From Bacteroidota bacterium (GTDB lineage Bacteria; Bacteroidota; Bacteroidia; Flavobacteriales; Flavobacteriaceae): a stretch of 5,193 nt of DNA. The notes beneath the pieces are model-generated. The model ran no database searches. It saw only the letters and a list, made by a program, of their open reading frames with translations, and was not told the origin of the DNA. The position numbers and the translations under genes were made by a program. How positions within the stretch are numbered: the stretch's first letter is position 1; every line of letters starts with the position of its first letter. The stretch spans positions 1 through 5,193 of the forward strand of contig JAJYTI010000153.1 in assembly GCA_021793135.1 (NCBI GenBank), written 5' to 3'. Of the stretch, positions 1-5,193 are shown one piece after another.

Positions 1-1
1 G

Positions 2-928
2 CGTAGAGATGAATCCATATACTTAATGGGAGAAGAAGTAGCAGAGTATAATGGTGCATATAAAGCAAGTAAAGGTATGTTGGACGAATTTGGTCCAGAA
101 AGAGTTATCGATACTCCAATTTCGGAATTAGGATTTTCTGGAATTGGAATTGGTTCAGCAATGAATGGTAACCGCCCGATTATTGAGTTTATGACTTTTA
201 ACTTCTCTCTTGTTGGTATAGACCAAATCATTAACAACGCAGCAAAAATGCGTCAAATGAGTGGTGGGCAATTCAATATACCAATTGTATTCCGTGGTCC
301 TACAGCTTCTGCTGGACAATTGGCAGCAACACACTCACAAGCGTTTGAGAGTTGGTATGCTAATACACCAGGTCTAAAAGTAGTAGTGCCTAGTAACCCT
401 AAGGATGCAAAGGGATTGTTGAAAAGTGCTATTCGTGATGATGATCCTGTAATCTTCATGGAAAGTGAACAGATGTATGGTGATAAAGGAGAAGTTCCAG
501 AAGGAGAGTATTTAATTCCACTTGGTAAAGCCGAAGTAAAACGAAAAGGAAAAGATGTTACTATCGTATCTTTTGGTAAGATAATTAAAGAAGCCTATAA
601 AGCGGCAGACGAGTTGGCTAAAGAAGGAATAGAGTGTGAAGTAATTGACCTAAGAACTATACGTCCTTTAGACCATGAAACAATTATCGAGTCGGTAAAG
701 AAAACGAATCGCTTAGTAATTCTTGAAGAAGCATGGCCATTTGGAAATATTTCTACAGAGATTGCTTTCCAAGTACAGAGCCAGGCATTCGACTATTTAG
801 ATGCACCAATTATAAAAATTAATACAGCCGATACTCCTGCGCCATATTCCGCTCCTCTTTTTGAGAAATGGATACCAAATAGCAAAGAAGTTATCGACGC
901 AGTGAAAAAAGTACTTTACTTAAAGTAG
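2..928 (+). CDS. pdhB: Pyruvate dehydrogenase E1 component, beta subunit (5'-partial)
   Basis: This is the beta subunit of the thiamine-diphosphate-dependent E1 enzyme, which decarboxylates pyruvate and passes the acetyl group to lipoyl-E2 in the cytoplasmic pyruvate dehydrogenase complex. The reading frame is open from base 2 and encodes RRDESIYLMGEEVAEYNGAY, a typical internal E1-beta stretch. The ATG at 26 is therefore an internal Met, and by family length roughly 15-20 N-terminal residues lie outside the window. Numbering from base 2, the N-terminal pyrimidine-binding domain carries the ThDP-activating Glu42 (DTPISELGF), the EFMTFNF and FRGP segments, and His111 (AATHSQ), which matches the conserved E1-beta histidine. 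The C-terminal transketolase-type domain starts near residue 168 and includes VILEEAWPFGN. No frameshift or missing key residue is seen. A branched-chain 2-oxoacid E1-beta is the main alternative, but the motifs closely match PDHB-type proteins. The partner alpha subunit is not in the window. Confidence 0.94.
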   Translation, partial: RRDESIYLMGEEVAEYNGAYKASKGMLDEFGPERVIDTPISELGFSGIGIGSAMNGNRPIIEFMTFNFSLVGIDQIINNAAKMRQMSGGQFNIPIVFRGPTASAGQLAATHSQAFESWYANTPGLKVVVPSNPKDAKGLLKSAIRDDDPVIFMESEQMYGDKGEVPEGEYLIPLGKAEVKRKGKDVTIVSFGKIIKEAYKAADELAKEGIECEVIDLRTIRPLDHETIIESVKKTNRLVILEEAWPFGNISTEIAFQVQSQAFDYLDAPIIKINTADTPAPYSAPLFEKWIPNSKEVIDAVKKVLYLK

Positions 929-933
929 TTCTA

Positions 934-3453
934 GTGACATTGATTTTTACCAATCTACATAAGACAATCTGGTCGCAAGTTTTTCTATTAATACTCTTTG
1001 TTATTCCCAGTACTTTGTTAGCCCAAACAACAAGAGTAGGCGGGAAAGTACAGGATGTTAATGGACATGTAATACCATATGCTACAGTTTACTTTAAAGA
1101 CTCTTCAAAAGGGACTTTGAGTGATGAAAATGGTAAGTTCTACATGGAAAGCAAGGAGATTTACTCTGCTTTGGTAATTAGTTTTATGGGATATAAAACT
1201 ATAGAGTTAGAGTTGAAATCTGGAAACAATCTTGGCCTAGAAGTAGTTTTGGAAGAGGAAAGTGCTTCTCTAGATGAGGTTGTAATTGTTTCGGGAAAAC
1301 AACCAAAGAAAAATAATCCTGCTATCGATATTCTTAGAAAAATCTGGGAACACAAACGACAGAATGGAGTTAAAAACTTTAAGCAATATGAGTACGATAA
1401 GTACGAGAAGATAGAGTTTGATTTAAATTCTATCGATAGTACGCTTATGGAAAGTAAATTCTTTGAAGGATTAGAGTTTGTTTTTGATATGGTTGATACT
1501 TCTAGAGTTACAGGTAATTCTTATTTGCCAATTTTCATAAATGAATCTTATTCTAAGATATATGGAGATAATAAATATAATCTCGAAAAAGAGGAGTTAG
1601 AGGCAAATAAGAATTCAGGATTTGATAATAACCAGTCTTTAATTGCATTTATAAAAGACTTGTATGCTGAATATGATATCTATGATAATTATATTAAGCT
1701 ATTTGAGAAATCCTTTACCAGTCCACTTTCACGAACAGGTATTCATGTTTATAACTATGCTTTAGTAGATAGTGCTTATAGAAATAATAAATGGGCTTAT
1801 AATATTGTCTATTATCCAAGACGTTCTAATGAATTAACTTTCCGAGGTGATTTTTGGGTTAATGACACTACTTGGGCTGTGCAAGAAATTAATATGCAGG
1901 CCTCTAAAAGTGCTAATATCAACTGGATTAGAGATATTTATATAGAGCAGGAATATGAAGTTTTAAATGATTCTGTTTTCTTGTTGAAGCGTGACCATTT
2001 CTTTAGTGATTTTGCTTTACGTGAAAAAGAAGAGGCTACTGGAATGTATGGTAAACGAACAACCTTATATGATAACTATGTTTTTGACGAGGAAAAAGAC
2101 AAAAAGTTCTATAAGAAAGTAAGAAATCAATTTGATCCAGCCATCTATAATCGTTCTACAGAATACTGGGCGGATGTTAGGATGGAATCATTAAACAAGG
2201 ATGAGGTTGGGGTATATCAAATGCTAGATACCTTAAAAACAATTCCGAAGTTTAATCGAATGTACGATCTAGCAGCAACTTTAACTAGTGGATATTACCA
2301 AAGAGGTTTCTTAGACTATGGACCTATATTTTCTATATTGGGTTATAATGAAGTGGAAGGATGGAGAACAAGACTTGGAGCTCGAACCTTTTTTGACCAA
2401 AACGATATGTGGCGTTTAGAAGGATTTGCCGCATATGGATTCCGTGATCAGAAATTTAAATATGGGCTTTCTGCAAAGGTATTATTAAATAGAAATTATA
2501 GAATAAAGGCATTTGGTGGGCATCGTAGTGATGTAGAGCAAACCGGTGCACAACTTACTAGTACAAATGATGTTTTAGGTAGAAACTTAGCTTCCTCTTC
2601 ATTGTTTTCTGTTGGTTCTAATGATCGATTGACGAAGATAAAGCTATCAAATTTTGGATTTGAAGTAGAGCCTTGGAATAACTTAGTGCTTCGATTAACA
2701 GGATCTTATAGATCCTTACAGTCAGCATCCGAATCTTTTAGTTTAGATTATTATGATGAAGATGGTAATGTAATAGGACACATTCGTCAACCAGAAATGG
2801 AATTTGCTATACAATATACCCCAGGTAAAAAAATGAGTGGTTATGGAGTAGAACGACTATCGGTTAATGACGGTAAGTATCCTACATTTATTTTGAACTA
2901 TAGCCATGGGTTTAAAGATTTTATGAACGGGGCATTTTCTTATAATAAAGTACAGGCATTATATCATCAGCCAATTAATATAGGAGGTCTTGGTAAATTT
3001 AGCTCTATAATAGAAGCTGGAACTATTTTTGATCCTGTACCGCTAGGGTTACTAAATCCTATTCCTGGTAACCAGAGCTATTTTAGTATCTACAATACTT
3101 TTACGCAATTAGATTATTATGAGTTTGTAAGTGATACTTATACCGCATGGCACGTAGAGCATGATTTTGGTGGTCGCTTATTGTCTAGAATACCATTGTT
3201 GCGAGATTTAAAACTTCGAGAAATAGTAGGCTTTAGAACCGTATACGGAACAATTTCTGATGAAAATAAAGCATTAAATGCATCTGATTTAGAATACGTA
3301 GCACCAGAAGATATCTATTGGGAATGGAGTGCTGGCGTAGGTAATATTTTTAAGGTTTTCCGTTTGGATTTTAACTTCCGTGGTAATTACTTAAAAGATA
3401 ATCCAGATGCAAGAAAATTTGGTGTTACAGGAACTTTCCAATTCGTATTCTAA
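934..3453 (+). CDS. DUF5686 / carboxypeptidase regulatory-like domain outer-membrane protein
   Basis: This 839-residue protein is predicted to be exported to the outer membrane; its function is unknown. Residues 1-30 look like a signal peptide (core FLLILFVIPSTLLA, probable cleavage A30|Q31). Residues about 33-107 form a carboxypeptidase-D regulatory-like beta-sandwich (GGKVQDVNGHVIPYATV, then the SDENGKF turn and FMGYKT). Next come LDEVVIVSGK (113-122), resembling the segment after this domain in SusC-type receptors, and NPAIDILRKIWEHK (128-141), typical of the DUF5686 start. The rest is rich in alternating beta-strand patterns and ends in Phe (GTFQFVF), as outer-membrane barrels often do. 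The start is GTG at 934. No in-frame ATG occurs between the upstream stop at 880 and residue 71, and starting at residue 71 would lose the signal peptide; TTG at 940 is a possible alternative. The gene begins five bases after pdhB, suggesting one operon. No TonB plug domain was recognised, so transport is not assumed. Confidence 0.87.
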   Translation: MTLIFTNLHKTIWSQVFLLILFVIPSTLLAQTTRVGGKVQDVNGHVIPYATVYFKDSSKGTLSDENGKFYMESKEIYSALVISFMGYKTIELELKSGNNLGLEVVLEEESASLDEVVIVSGKQPKKNNPAIDILRKIWEHKRQNGVKNFKQYEYDKYEKIEFDLNSIDSTLMESKFFEGLEFVFDMVDTSRVTGNSYLPIFINESYSKIYGDNKYNLEKEELEANKNSGFDNNQSLIAFIKDLYAEYDIYDNYIKLFEKSFTSPLSRTGIHVYNYALVDSAYRNNKWAYNIVYYPRRSNELTFRGDFWVNDTTWAVQEINMQASKSANINWIRDIYIEQEYEVLNDSVFLLKRDHFFSDFALREKEEATGMYGKRTTLYDNYVFDEEKDKKFYKKVRNQFDPAIYNRSTEYWADVRMESLNKDEVGVYQMLDTLKTIPKFNRMYDLAATLTSGYYQRGFLDYGPIFSILGYNEVEGWRTRLGARTFFDQNDMWRLEGFAAYGFRDQKFKYGLSAKVLLNRNYRIKAFGGHRSDVEQTGAQLTSTNDVLGRNLASSSLFSVGSNDRLTKIKLSNFGFEVEPWNNLVLRLTGSYRSLQSASESFSLDYYDEDGNVIGHIRQPEMEFAIQYTPGKKMSGYGVERLSVNDGKYPTFILNYSHGFKDFMNGAFSYNKVQALYHQPINIGGLGKFSSIIEAGTIFDPVPLGLLNPIPGNQSYFSIYNTFTQLDYYEFVSDTYTAWHVEHDFGGRLLSRIPLLRDLKLREIVGFRTVYGTISDENKALNASDLEYVAPEDIYWEWSAGVGNIFKVFRLDFNFRGNYLKDNPDARKFGVTGTFQFVF

Positions 3454-3508
3454 AGTAATACGTCTTCATTAAATCATTAAATCTATCTAAAGAACTAAAA
3501 ATAGAGTC

Positions 3509-3535
3509 TTGAATAGGAATAATTTATTATTTTTG
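3509..3535 (+). promoter_or_regulatory. Candidate Bacteroidota-type promoter for the pyrophosphatase gene
   Basis: TATTTTTG at 3528-3535 fits the Bacteroidota -7 consensus TAnnTTTG. A TTG at 3509-3511 could be the -33 element, but the spacing of 16 bases is slightly short. It lies in the 137-base gap between the DUF5686 gene and ppa and would give a leader of about 50 bases. The leader is A+T-rich and holds two AATATT units (3570-3575 and 3580-3585) just before the ATG. I saw no clear terminator for the upstream gene in this gap, so read-through into ppa is possible. The motif is short and the DNA A+T-rich, so chance matches are expected. Confidence 0.55.
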
Positions 3536-3590
3536 TAGGCTTTTTTGAACGTAAAGATATTAAATACAGAATATTATAAAATATTTAAGA

Positions 3591-4121
3591 ATGAGTAAGA
3601 CAGCAGATTCGATTACAACCTTTGATGCGTTGATAGAGATTCCAAGAGGGAGCAGAAACAAATACGAGTACGATTTTGAACTTAAGAAAATGCGCTACGA
3701 TCGTATGCTTTATTCTGCAATGCGATATCCAATAGATTATGGATTTATTCCAGAAACTTATGCTCCAGACGGAGATCCATTAGATGTATTGTTATTGGTA
3801 ACAGAACCTACATTTCCAGGGTGTATGGTAGAAGTAAAACCCATAGGAATTATGTATATGGAAGATGGAGGTGATGCAGATGATAAAATATTATGTGTTC
3901 CTGTAACCGATCCAATTGCAAATAAGATTGAGAGCTTTTCTGATGTAAATCCACACACTATTAAAGAAATTGAACATTTCTTTAAAGTATATAAAGATTT
4001 AGAAGGAAAAGAAGTAATCGTGAAAGGTTGGGATGGTATAGCAAAAGCAAAAGAAGTAATTGCTGATTGTTATAATAACTATGCAAACAATAAAGAGATA
4101 GCAGCGAAATTTGCTCTGTAA
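3591..4121 (+). CDS. ppa: Inorganic pyrophosphatase, soluble family I
   Basis: This 176-residue cytoplasmic enzyme hydrolyses pyrophosphate to two phosphates with Mg2+, driving nucleic acid, protein and other biosynthesis forward. Its length is typical of bacterial family I enzymes. The signature DGDPLDV (60-66) supplies the metal-binding aspartates Asp60, Asp62 and Asp65. Aligned by eye to the E. coli enzyme, the other active-site residues are also present: Glu16 (IEIPRG), Lys24 and Glu26 (KYE), Arg38 (YDR), Tyr46 and Tyr50 (RYPIDYG), Asp92, Asp97 and Lys99 (EDGGDADDK), and Tyr134-Lys135 (YKDLE). No catalytic residue appears lost, so the enzyme should be active. The ATG at 3591 places IEIPRG at the usual distance from the N-terminus. 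No Shine-Dalgarno is visible; the upstream bases are A+T-rich, as is normal in this phylum. The gene appears monocistronic, with a candidate promoter upstream and a strong terminator 24 bases after the stop. Confidence 0.97.
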   Translation: MSKTADSITTFDALIEIPRGSRNKYEYDFELKKMRYDRMLYSAMRYPIDYGFIPETYAPDGDPLDVLLLVTEPTFPGCMVEVKPIGIMYMEDGGDADDKILCVPVTDPIANKIESFSDVNPHTIKEIEHFFKVYKDLEGKEVIVKGWDGIAKAKEVIADCYNNYANNKEIAAKFAL

Positions 4122-4145
4122 TTCTTTTAATAATAATTAAGTAGT

Positions 4146-4181
4146 AAAACCTCTTTGTTGTCATAACAAAGAGGTTTTTTT
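4146..4181 (+). terminator. Intrinsic terminator after ppa
   Basis: A perfect 14-bp stem, AAAACCTCTTTGTT (4146-4159) with AACAAAGAGGTTTT (4165-4178), encloses a 5-base loop. A run of seven T (4175-4181) forms the end of the stem and the tail. It begins 24 bases past the ppa stop codon and is a classic rho-independent terminator for rightward transcription. Read leftward it also has a short T run, so it could act as a weak back-up for the convergent gene. Confidence 0.93.
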
Positions 4182-4212
4182 ATGAACTTTATTTTCTGCA
4201 TATCAATTAAAT

Positions 4213-4246
4213 AATAAAAGGCTCCCCTAATTAAAGGAGAGCCTTT
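4213..4246 (-). terminator. Intrinsic terminator for the leftward barrel gene
   Basis: AAAGGCTCCCCT (4217-4228) pairs with AGGAGAGCCTTT (4235-4246) around a 6-base loop, with one C/A mismatch on the + strand (4225/4238; G/T on the RNA made leftward, which can pair as a wobble). Leftward the stem is followed by TTTTATTATT, a usable U-tract; rightward only TTT follows. It lies 39 bases beyond the stop codon of the minus-strand gene. With the ppa terminator it insulates two convergent genes. Confidence 0.88.
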
Positions 4247-4284
4247 CCTGGTGTATAACCAAATAAACCAAGGGGGGATTTTTA

Positions 4285-4866
4285 CTACTTAATACTTCCT
4301 AGCATACTACCGAAACCGATTCCTATATAGGTTTCACTTTCGCTAATCTGTAAAGTAGGTGATACAGTAAACCCAAAATAACGCTCTATTAAAAATTCAA
4401 TTTTAGGTTGTATTATCAAGCTAGCTTCTTGTTTTATATTCGTATCGTAAATATAAGTGTTTCTTGTGTCTGAGTCAATAAGTTCCCAATTTGTGGGCTT
4501 ATCTATCGAGGTATAACCTATTCCTGCAGCTAAATTTACACGATTGTTTTTATTGTTAGGATTTAGGTAAATAGCATGCCCCACCATAAACTGTAAAGTA
4601 TTCATTATATCGTGTGGAGTAGACAACGTATTAGATAAATCGTCTGGAGTAGCTTTGCTGTTGCGCACATATCCACTATACCCTAGTTTAAAAGTGTATT
4701 TGTCATTAACAATGTAATTCAAATCCACACCATAGGTCATGTAGTTTCCTGCTCCGACCTCACTAGATACATAGTATTTTGATTTTTCTTTATCATTCTC
4801 TTTTTCTTGTGCGAAAGAAGAGAAGCAAAGAAATGTAGTCACGCATAAGAATAAAAAATTCTTCAT
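4285..4866 (-). CDS. Putative small outer-membrane beta-barrel protein, function unknown
   Basis: This encodes a 193-residue protein of no family I can name with confidence. Residues 1-19 are a clear signal peptide (MKNFLFLCVTTFLCFSSFA) with probable cleavage before Q20. A charged linker (20-30, QEKENDKEKSK) follows. From residue 31 on, the sequence shows repeated alternating hydrophobic and aromatic strands with polar turns, for example YGVDLNYIVNDKYTFKLGYS (45-64), later VNLAAGIGYTS and finally TYIGIGFGSML. This fits a barrel of about eight strands, similar in style to small 'outer membrane beta-barrel' or porin-family proteins of Flavobacteriaceae. Unlike many barrels it ends in Lys (GSIK) rather than an aromatic residue. 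The ATG at 4866 is favoured because it begins the signal peptide; no Shine-Dalgarno is visible. It converges with ppa and has its own terminator, so it is probably monocistronic. A periplasmic beta-rich protein is the alternative. Confidence 0.82.
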   Translation of the reverse strand: MKNFLFLCVTTFLCFSSFAQEKENDKEKSKYYVSSEVGAGNYMTYGVDLNYIVNDKYTFKLGYSGYVRNSKATPDDLSNTLSTPHDIMNTLQFMVGHAIYLNPNNKNNRVNLAAGIGYTSIDKPTNWELIDSDTRNTYIYDTNIKQEASLIIQPKIEFLIERYFGFTVSPTLQISESETYIGIGFGSMLGSIK

Positions 4867-4873
4867 GTGTTAC

Positions 4874-4893
4874 AAAAAGGGTTAAAAAGGGTT
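4874..4893. repeat. Tandem 10-bp repeat beside the barrel gene start
   Basis: AAAAAGGGTT occurs twice in perfect tandem (4874-4883 and 4884-4893), starting 7 bases upstream of the leftward start codon at 4866. In the mRNA this reads as two AACCCUUUUU units in the position where a ribosome binding site would lie. It could affect translation initiation or bind a regulator, or it may be a simple slippage duplication. Confidence 0.8.
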
Positions 4894-4921
4894 ATTCTCT
4901 GTTTAGTTTCTAATAGCATTA

Positions 4922-4959
4922 TAACGATATATTTTATGAATCATTGTAAATAATCGTTA
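4922..4959. repeat. Near-concentric 38-bp dyad (possible operator or RNA hairpin)
   Basis: The outer arms TAACGAT (4922-4928) and ATCGTTA (4953-4959) are perfect inverted repeats. Inside them TATTT (4930-4934) pairs with AAATA (4948-4952), leaving A4929 bulged. At the centre lies ATGAATCAT (4936-4944), symmetric about one base. The axes of the outer and central symmetries differ by only half a base. It sits between the leftward candidate promoter and the barrel gene, so it could be a hairpin in the 5' leader or a protein-binding site. No T-tract follows it in the leftward direction, so it is not a standard terminator. Confidence 0.7.
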
Positions 4960-5009
4960 AAATATAAATAGTAACTCTTTATCTTACTCTCTTATAAGTA
5001 AGTAAGCTA

Positions 5010-5017
5010 CAAAGATA
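5010..5017 (-). promoter_or_regulatory. Candidate -7 promoter element for the barrel gene
   Basis: Read leftward, these bases are TATCTTTG, an exact fit to the Bacteroidota TAnnTTTG consensus, and the only leftward exact match I found in the intergenic region. No TTG was found at the expected -33 distance, which weakens the call. If used, it gives a 5' leader of about 135-140 bases containing the 38-bp dyad and the tandem repeat. Confidence 0.45.
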
Positions 5018-5167
5018 CTATGAATTATTTATAAAATACCCGATAAAAGCTGTTAAAGTAGGAGGAAATTAGTGTATTTGCATGTAAAATGCATTGTAAC
5101 ATTAAGTTTAGTAGATTGAAATAATATTTAAACACAATACTATTTTATGATTATTAAGTAGGTTTTA

Positions 5168-5175
5168 TAATTTTG
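5168..5175 (+). promoter_or_regulatory. Candidate rightward -7 promoter element at window end
   Basis: TAATTTTG fits TAnnTTTG and ends only three bases before the ATG at 5179. No TTG was found at the expected -33 position, only T-rich sequence around 5143-5146. If the promoter is real, transcription would begin at or just after that ATG. The message would then be leaderless, or the true start codon would lie further right, outside the window. Confidence 0.4.
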
Positions 5176-5178
5176 GAA

Positions 5179-5193
5179 ATGAAAAAACCGTTT
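5179..5193 (+). CDS. Possible start of a rightward gene (3'-partial, five codons)
   Basis: ATG at 5179 is followed by four codons giving MKKPF, cut by the window end. The Met-Lys-Lys start could be that of a signal peptide or of many cytoplasmic proteins, so no function can be given. The case for it rests on its place at the end of a long non-coding stretch with a promoter-like motif just upstream. That motif is so close that this ATG may not be the true start. Too little is visible to be sure it is a gene. Confidence 0.3.

Larger units (their letters stand above)
4867..5178. other. Divergent non-coding regulatory region
   Basis: These 312 bases hold no convincing gene. They contain, from left to right, a tandem 10-bp repeat next to the barrel gene start, a 38-bp dyad (4922-4959), a small inverted repeat CTTACT/AGTAAG (4983-4988 and 4997-5002) with an extra AGTAAG copy at 5001-5006, a leftward candidate promoter (5010-5017), TGCAT copies at 5079-5083 and 5090-5094 that also form a short inverted repeat, and a rightward candidate promoter (5168-5175). 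The layout suits control of two divergent transcription units. The function of each element is inferred from pattern only. Confidence 0.6.

Noticed and set aside
253..459. Leftward 68-codon frame inside pdhB
   Set aside because: It is antisense to a conserved enzyme-coding stretch, with no homology or start context of its own.
1045..1290. SusC/TonB-dependent receptor reading of the large gene, suggested by the regulatory-like domain and LDEVVIVSGK
   Set aside because: No TonB plug-domain sequence follows; instead NPAIDILRKIWEHK leads into a DUF5686-type region, and the protein is in the length range I expect for that family.
1161..1355. Leftward 64-codon frame inside the DUF5686 gene
   Set aside because: It is antisense to the regulatory-like domain and has no independent support.
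3467..3482. Tandem CATTAAAT x2 after the DUF5686 gene stop
   Set aside because: Two short A+T-rich units are expected by chance here; there is no hairpin or T-tract that would make it a terminator.
3570..3585. AATATT-ATAA-AATATT inverted repeat just before the ppa start
   Set aside because: It is made only of A and T, so any hairpin would be very weak, and such motifs are common in this base composition.
3758..3958. Leftward 66-codon frame inside ppa
   Set aside because: It is a shadow of the catalytic core of the pyrophosphatase on the other strand.
3982..4164. Leftward 60-codon frame, Leu- and Tyr-rich
   Set aside because: It lies antisense to the well-supported ppa gene and its terminator, and its low-complexity leucine run reflects the antisense of Asn- and Lys-rich A+T codons.
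5079..5094. TGCAT repeats as a possible operator
   Set aside because: The units are only five bases and partly self-palindromic; without conservation data they cannot be told from chance, so they are noted only within the intergenic entry.
5060..5119. AGGAGG (5060-5065) placed six bases before a GTG (5072) opening a 15-codon frame, VYLHVKCIVTLSLVD
   Set aside because: The Shine-Dalgarno match is striking, but Bacteroidota make little use of such sites, the start is GTG, the peptide is very short with no recognisable feature, and no promoter motif precedes it. Chance is the simpler explanation.

Overview
The window looks like the chromosome of a member of the Bacteroidota, most likely a marine-type Flavobacteriaceae. 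The DNA is strongly A+T-rich. The start codons lack convincing Shine-Dalgarno sequences. Candidate promoters fit the Bacteroidota TAnnTTTG type. Two proteins are of kinds typical of the phylum: a carboxypeptidase-regulatory-like/DUF5686 outer-membrane protein and a small secreted beta-barrel with an 'FA|Q' signal cleavage site. The species cannot be told from the sequence alone.

Layout, left to right. Bases 2-928 (+) are the 3' part of the pyruvate dehydrogenase E1 beta gene, whose true start lies left of the window. Five bases later a large outer-membrane protein gene of the DUF5686 type (934-3453, +) begins at GTG, so the two are probably co-transcribed. After a 137-base gap with its own candidate promoter comes a soluble family I inorganic pyrophosphatase (3591-4121, +), closed by a strong intrinsic terminator (4146-4181). 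A second hairpin terminator (4213-4246) faces the other way and serves the convergent gene at 4285-4866 (-), a small putative outer-membrane beta-barrel protein of unknown role. The last 312 non-coding bases (4867-5178) form a divergent regulatory region with a tandem 10-bp repeat, a near-concentric 38-bp dyad, a candidate leftward promoter and a candidate rightward promoter. A new rightward reading frame may begin at 5179, but only five codons are visible.

The genes are mostly housekeeping. Pyruvate dehydrogenase makes acetyl-CoA, and pyrophosphatase pulls biosynthetic reactions forward by removing PPi. The two envelope proteins have no assigned function, and nothing here ties all four genes into one pathway. 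I see no mobile element, CRISPR array, RNA gene, toxin-antitoxin pair or defence system. The parts most worth a second look are the structured non-coding region at the right end and the tight coupling of a metabolic gene to an outer-membrane protein gene.
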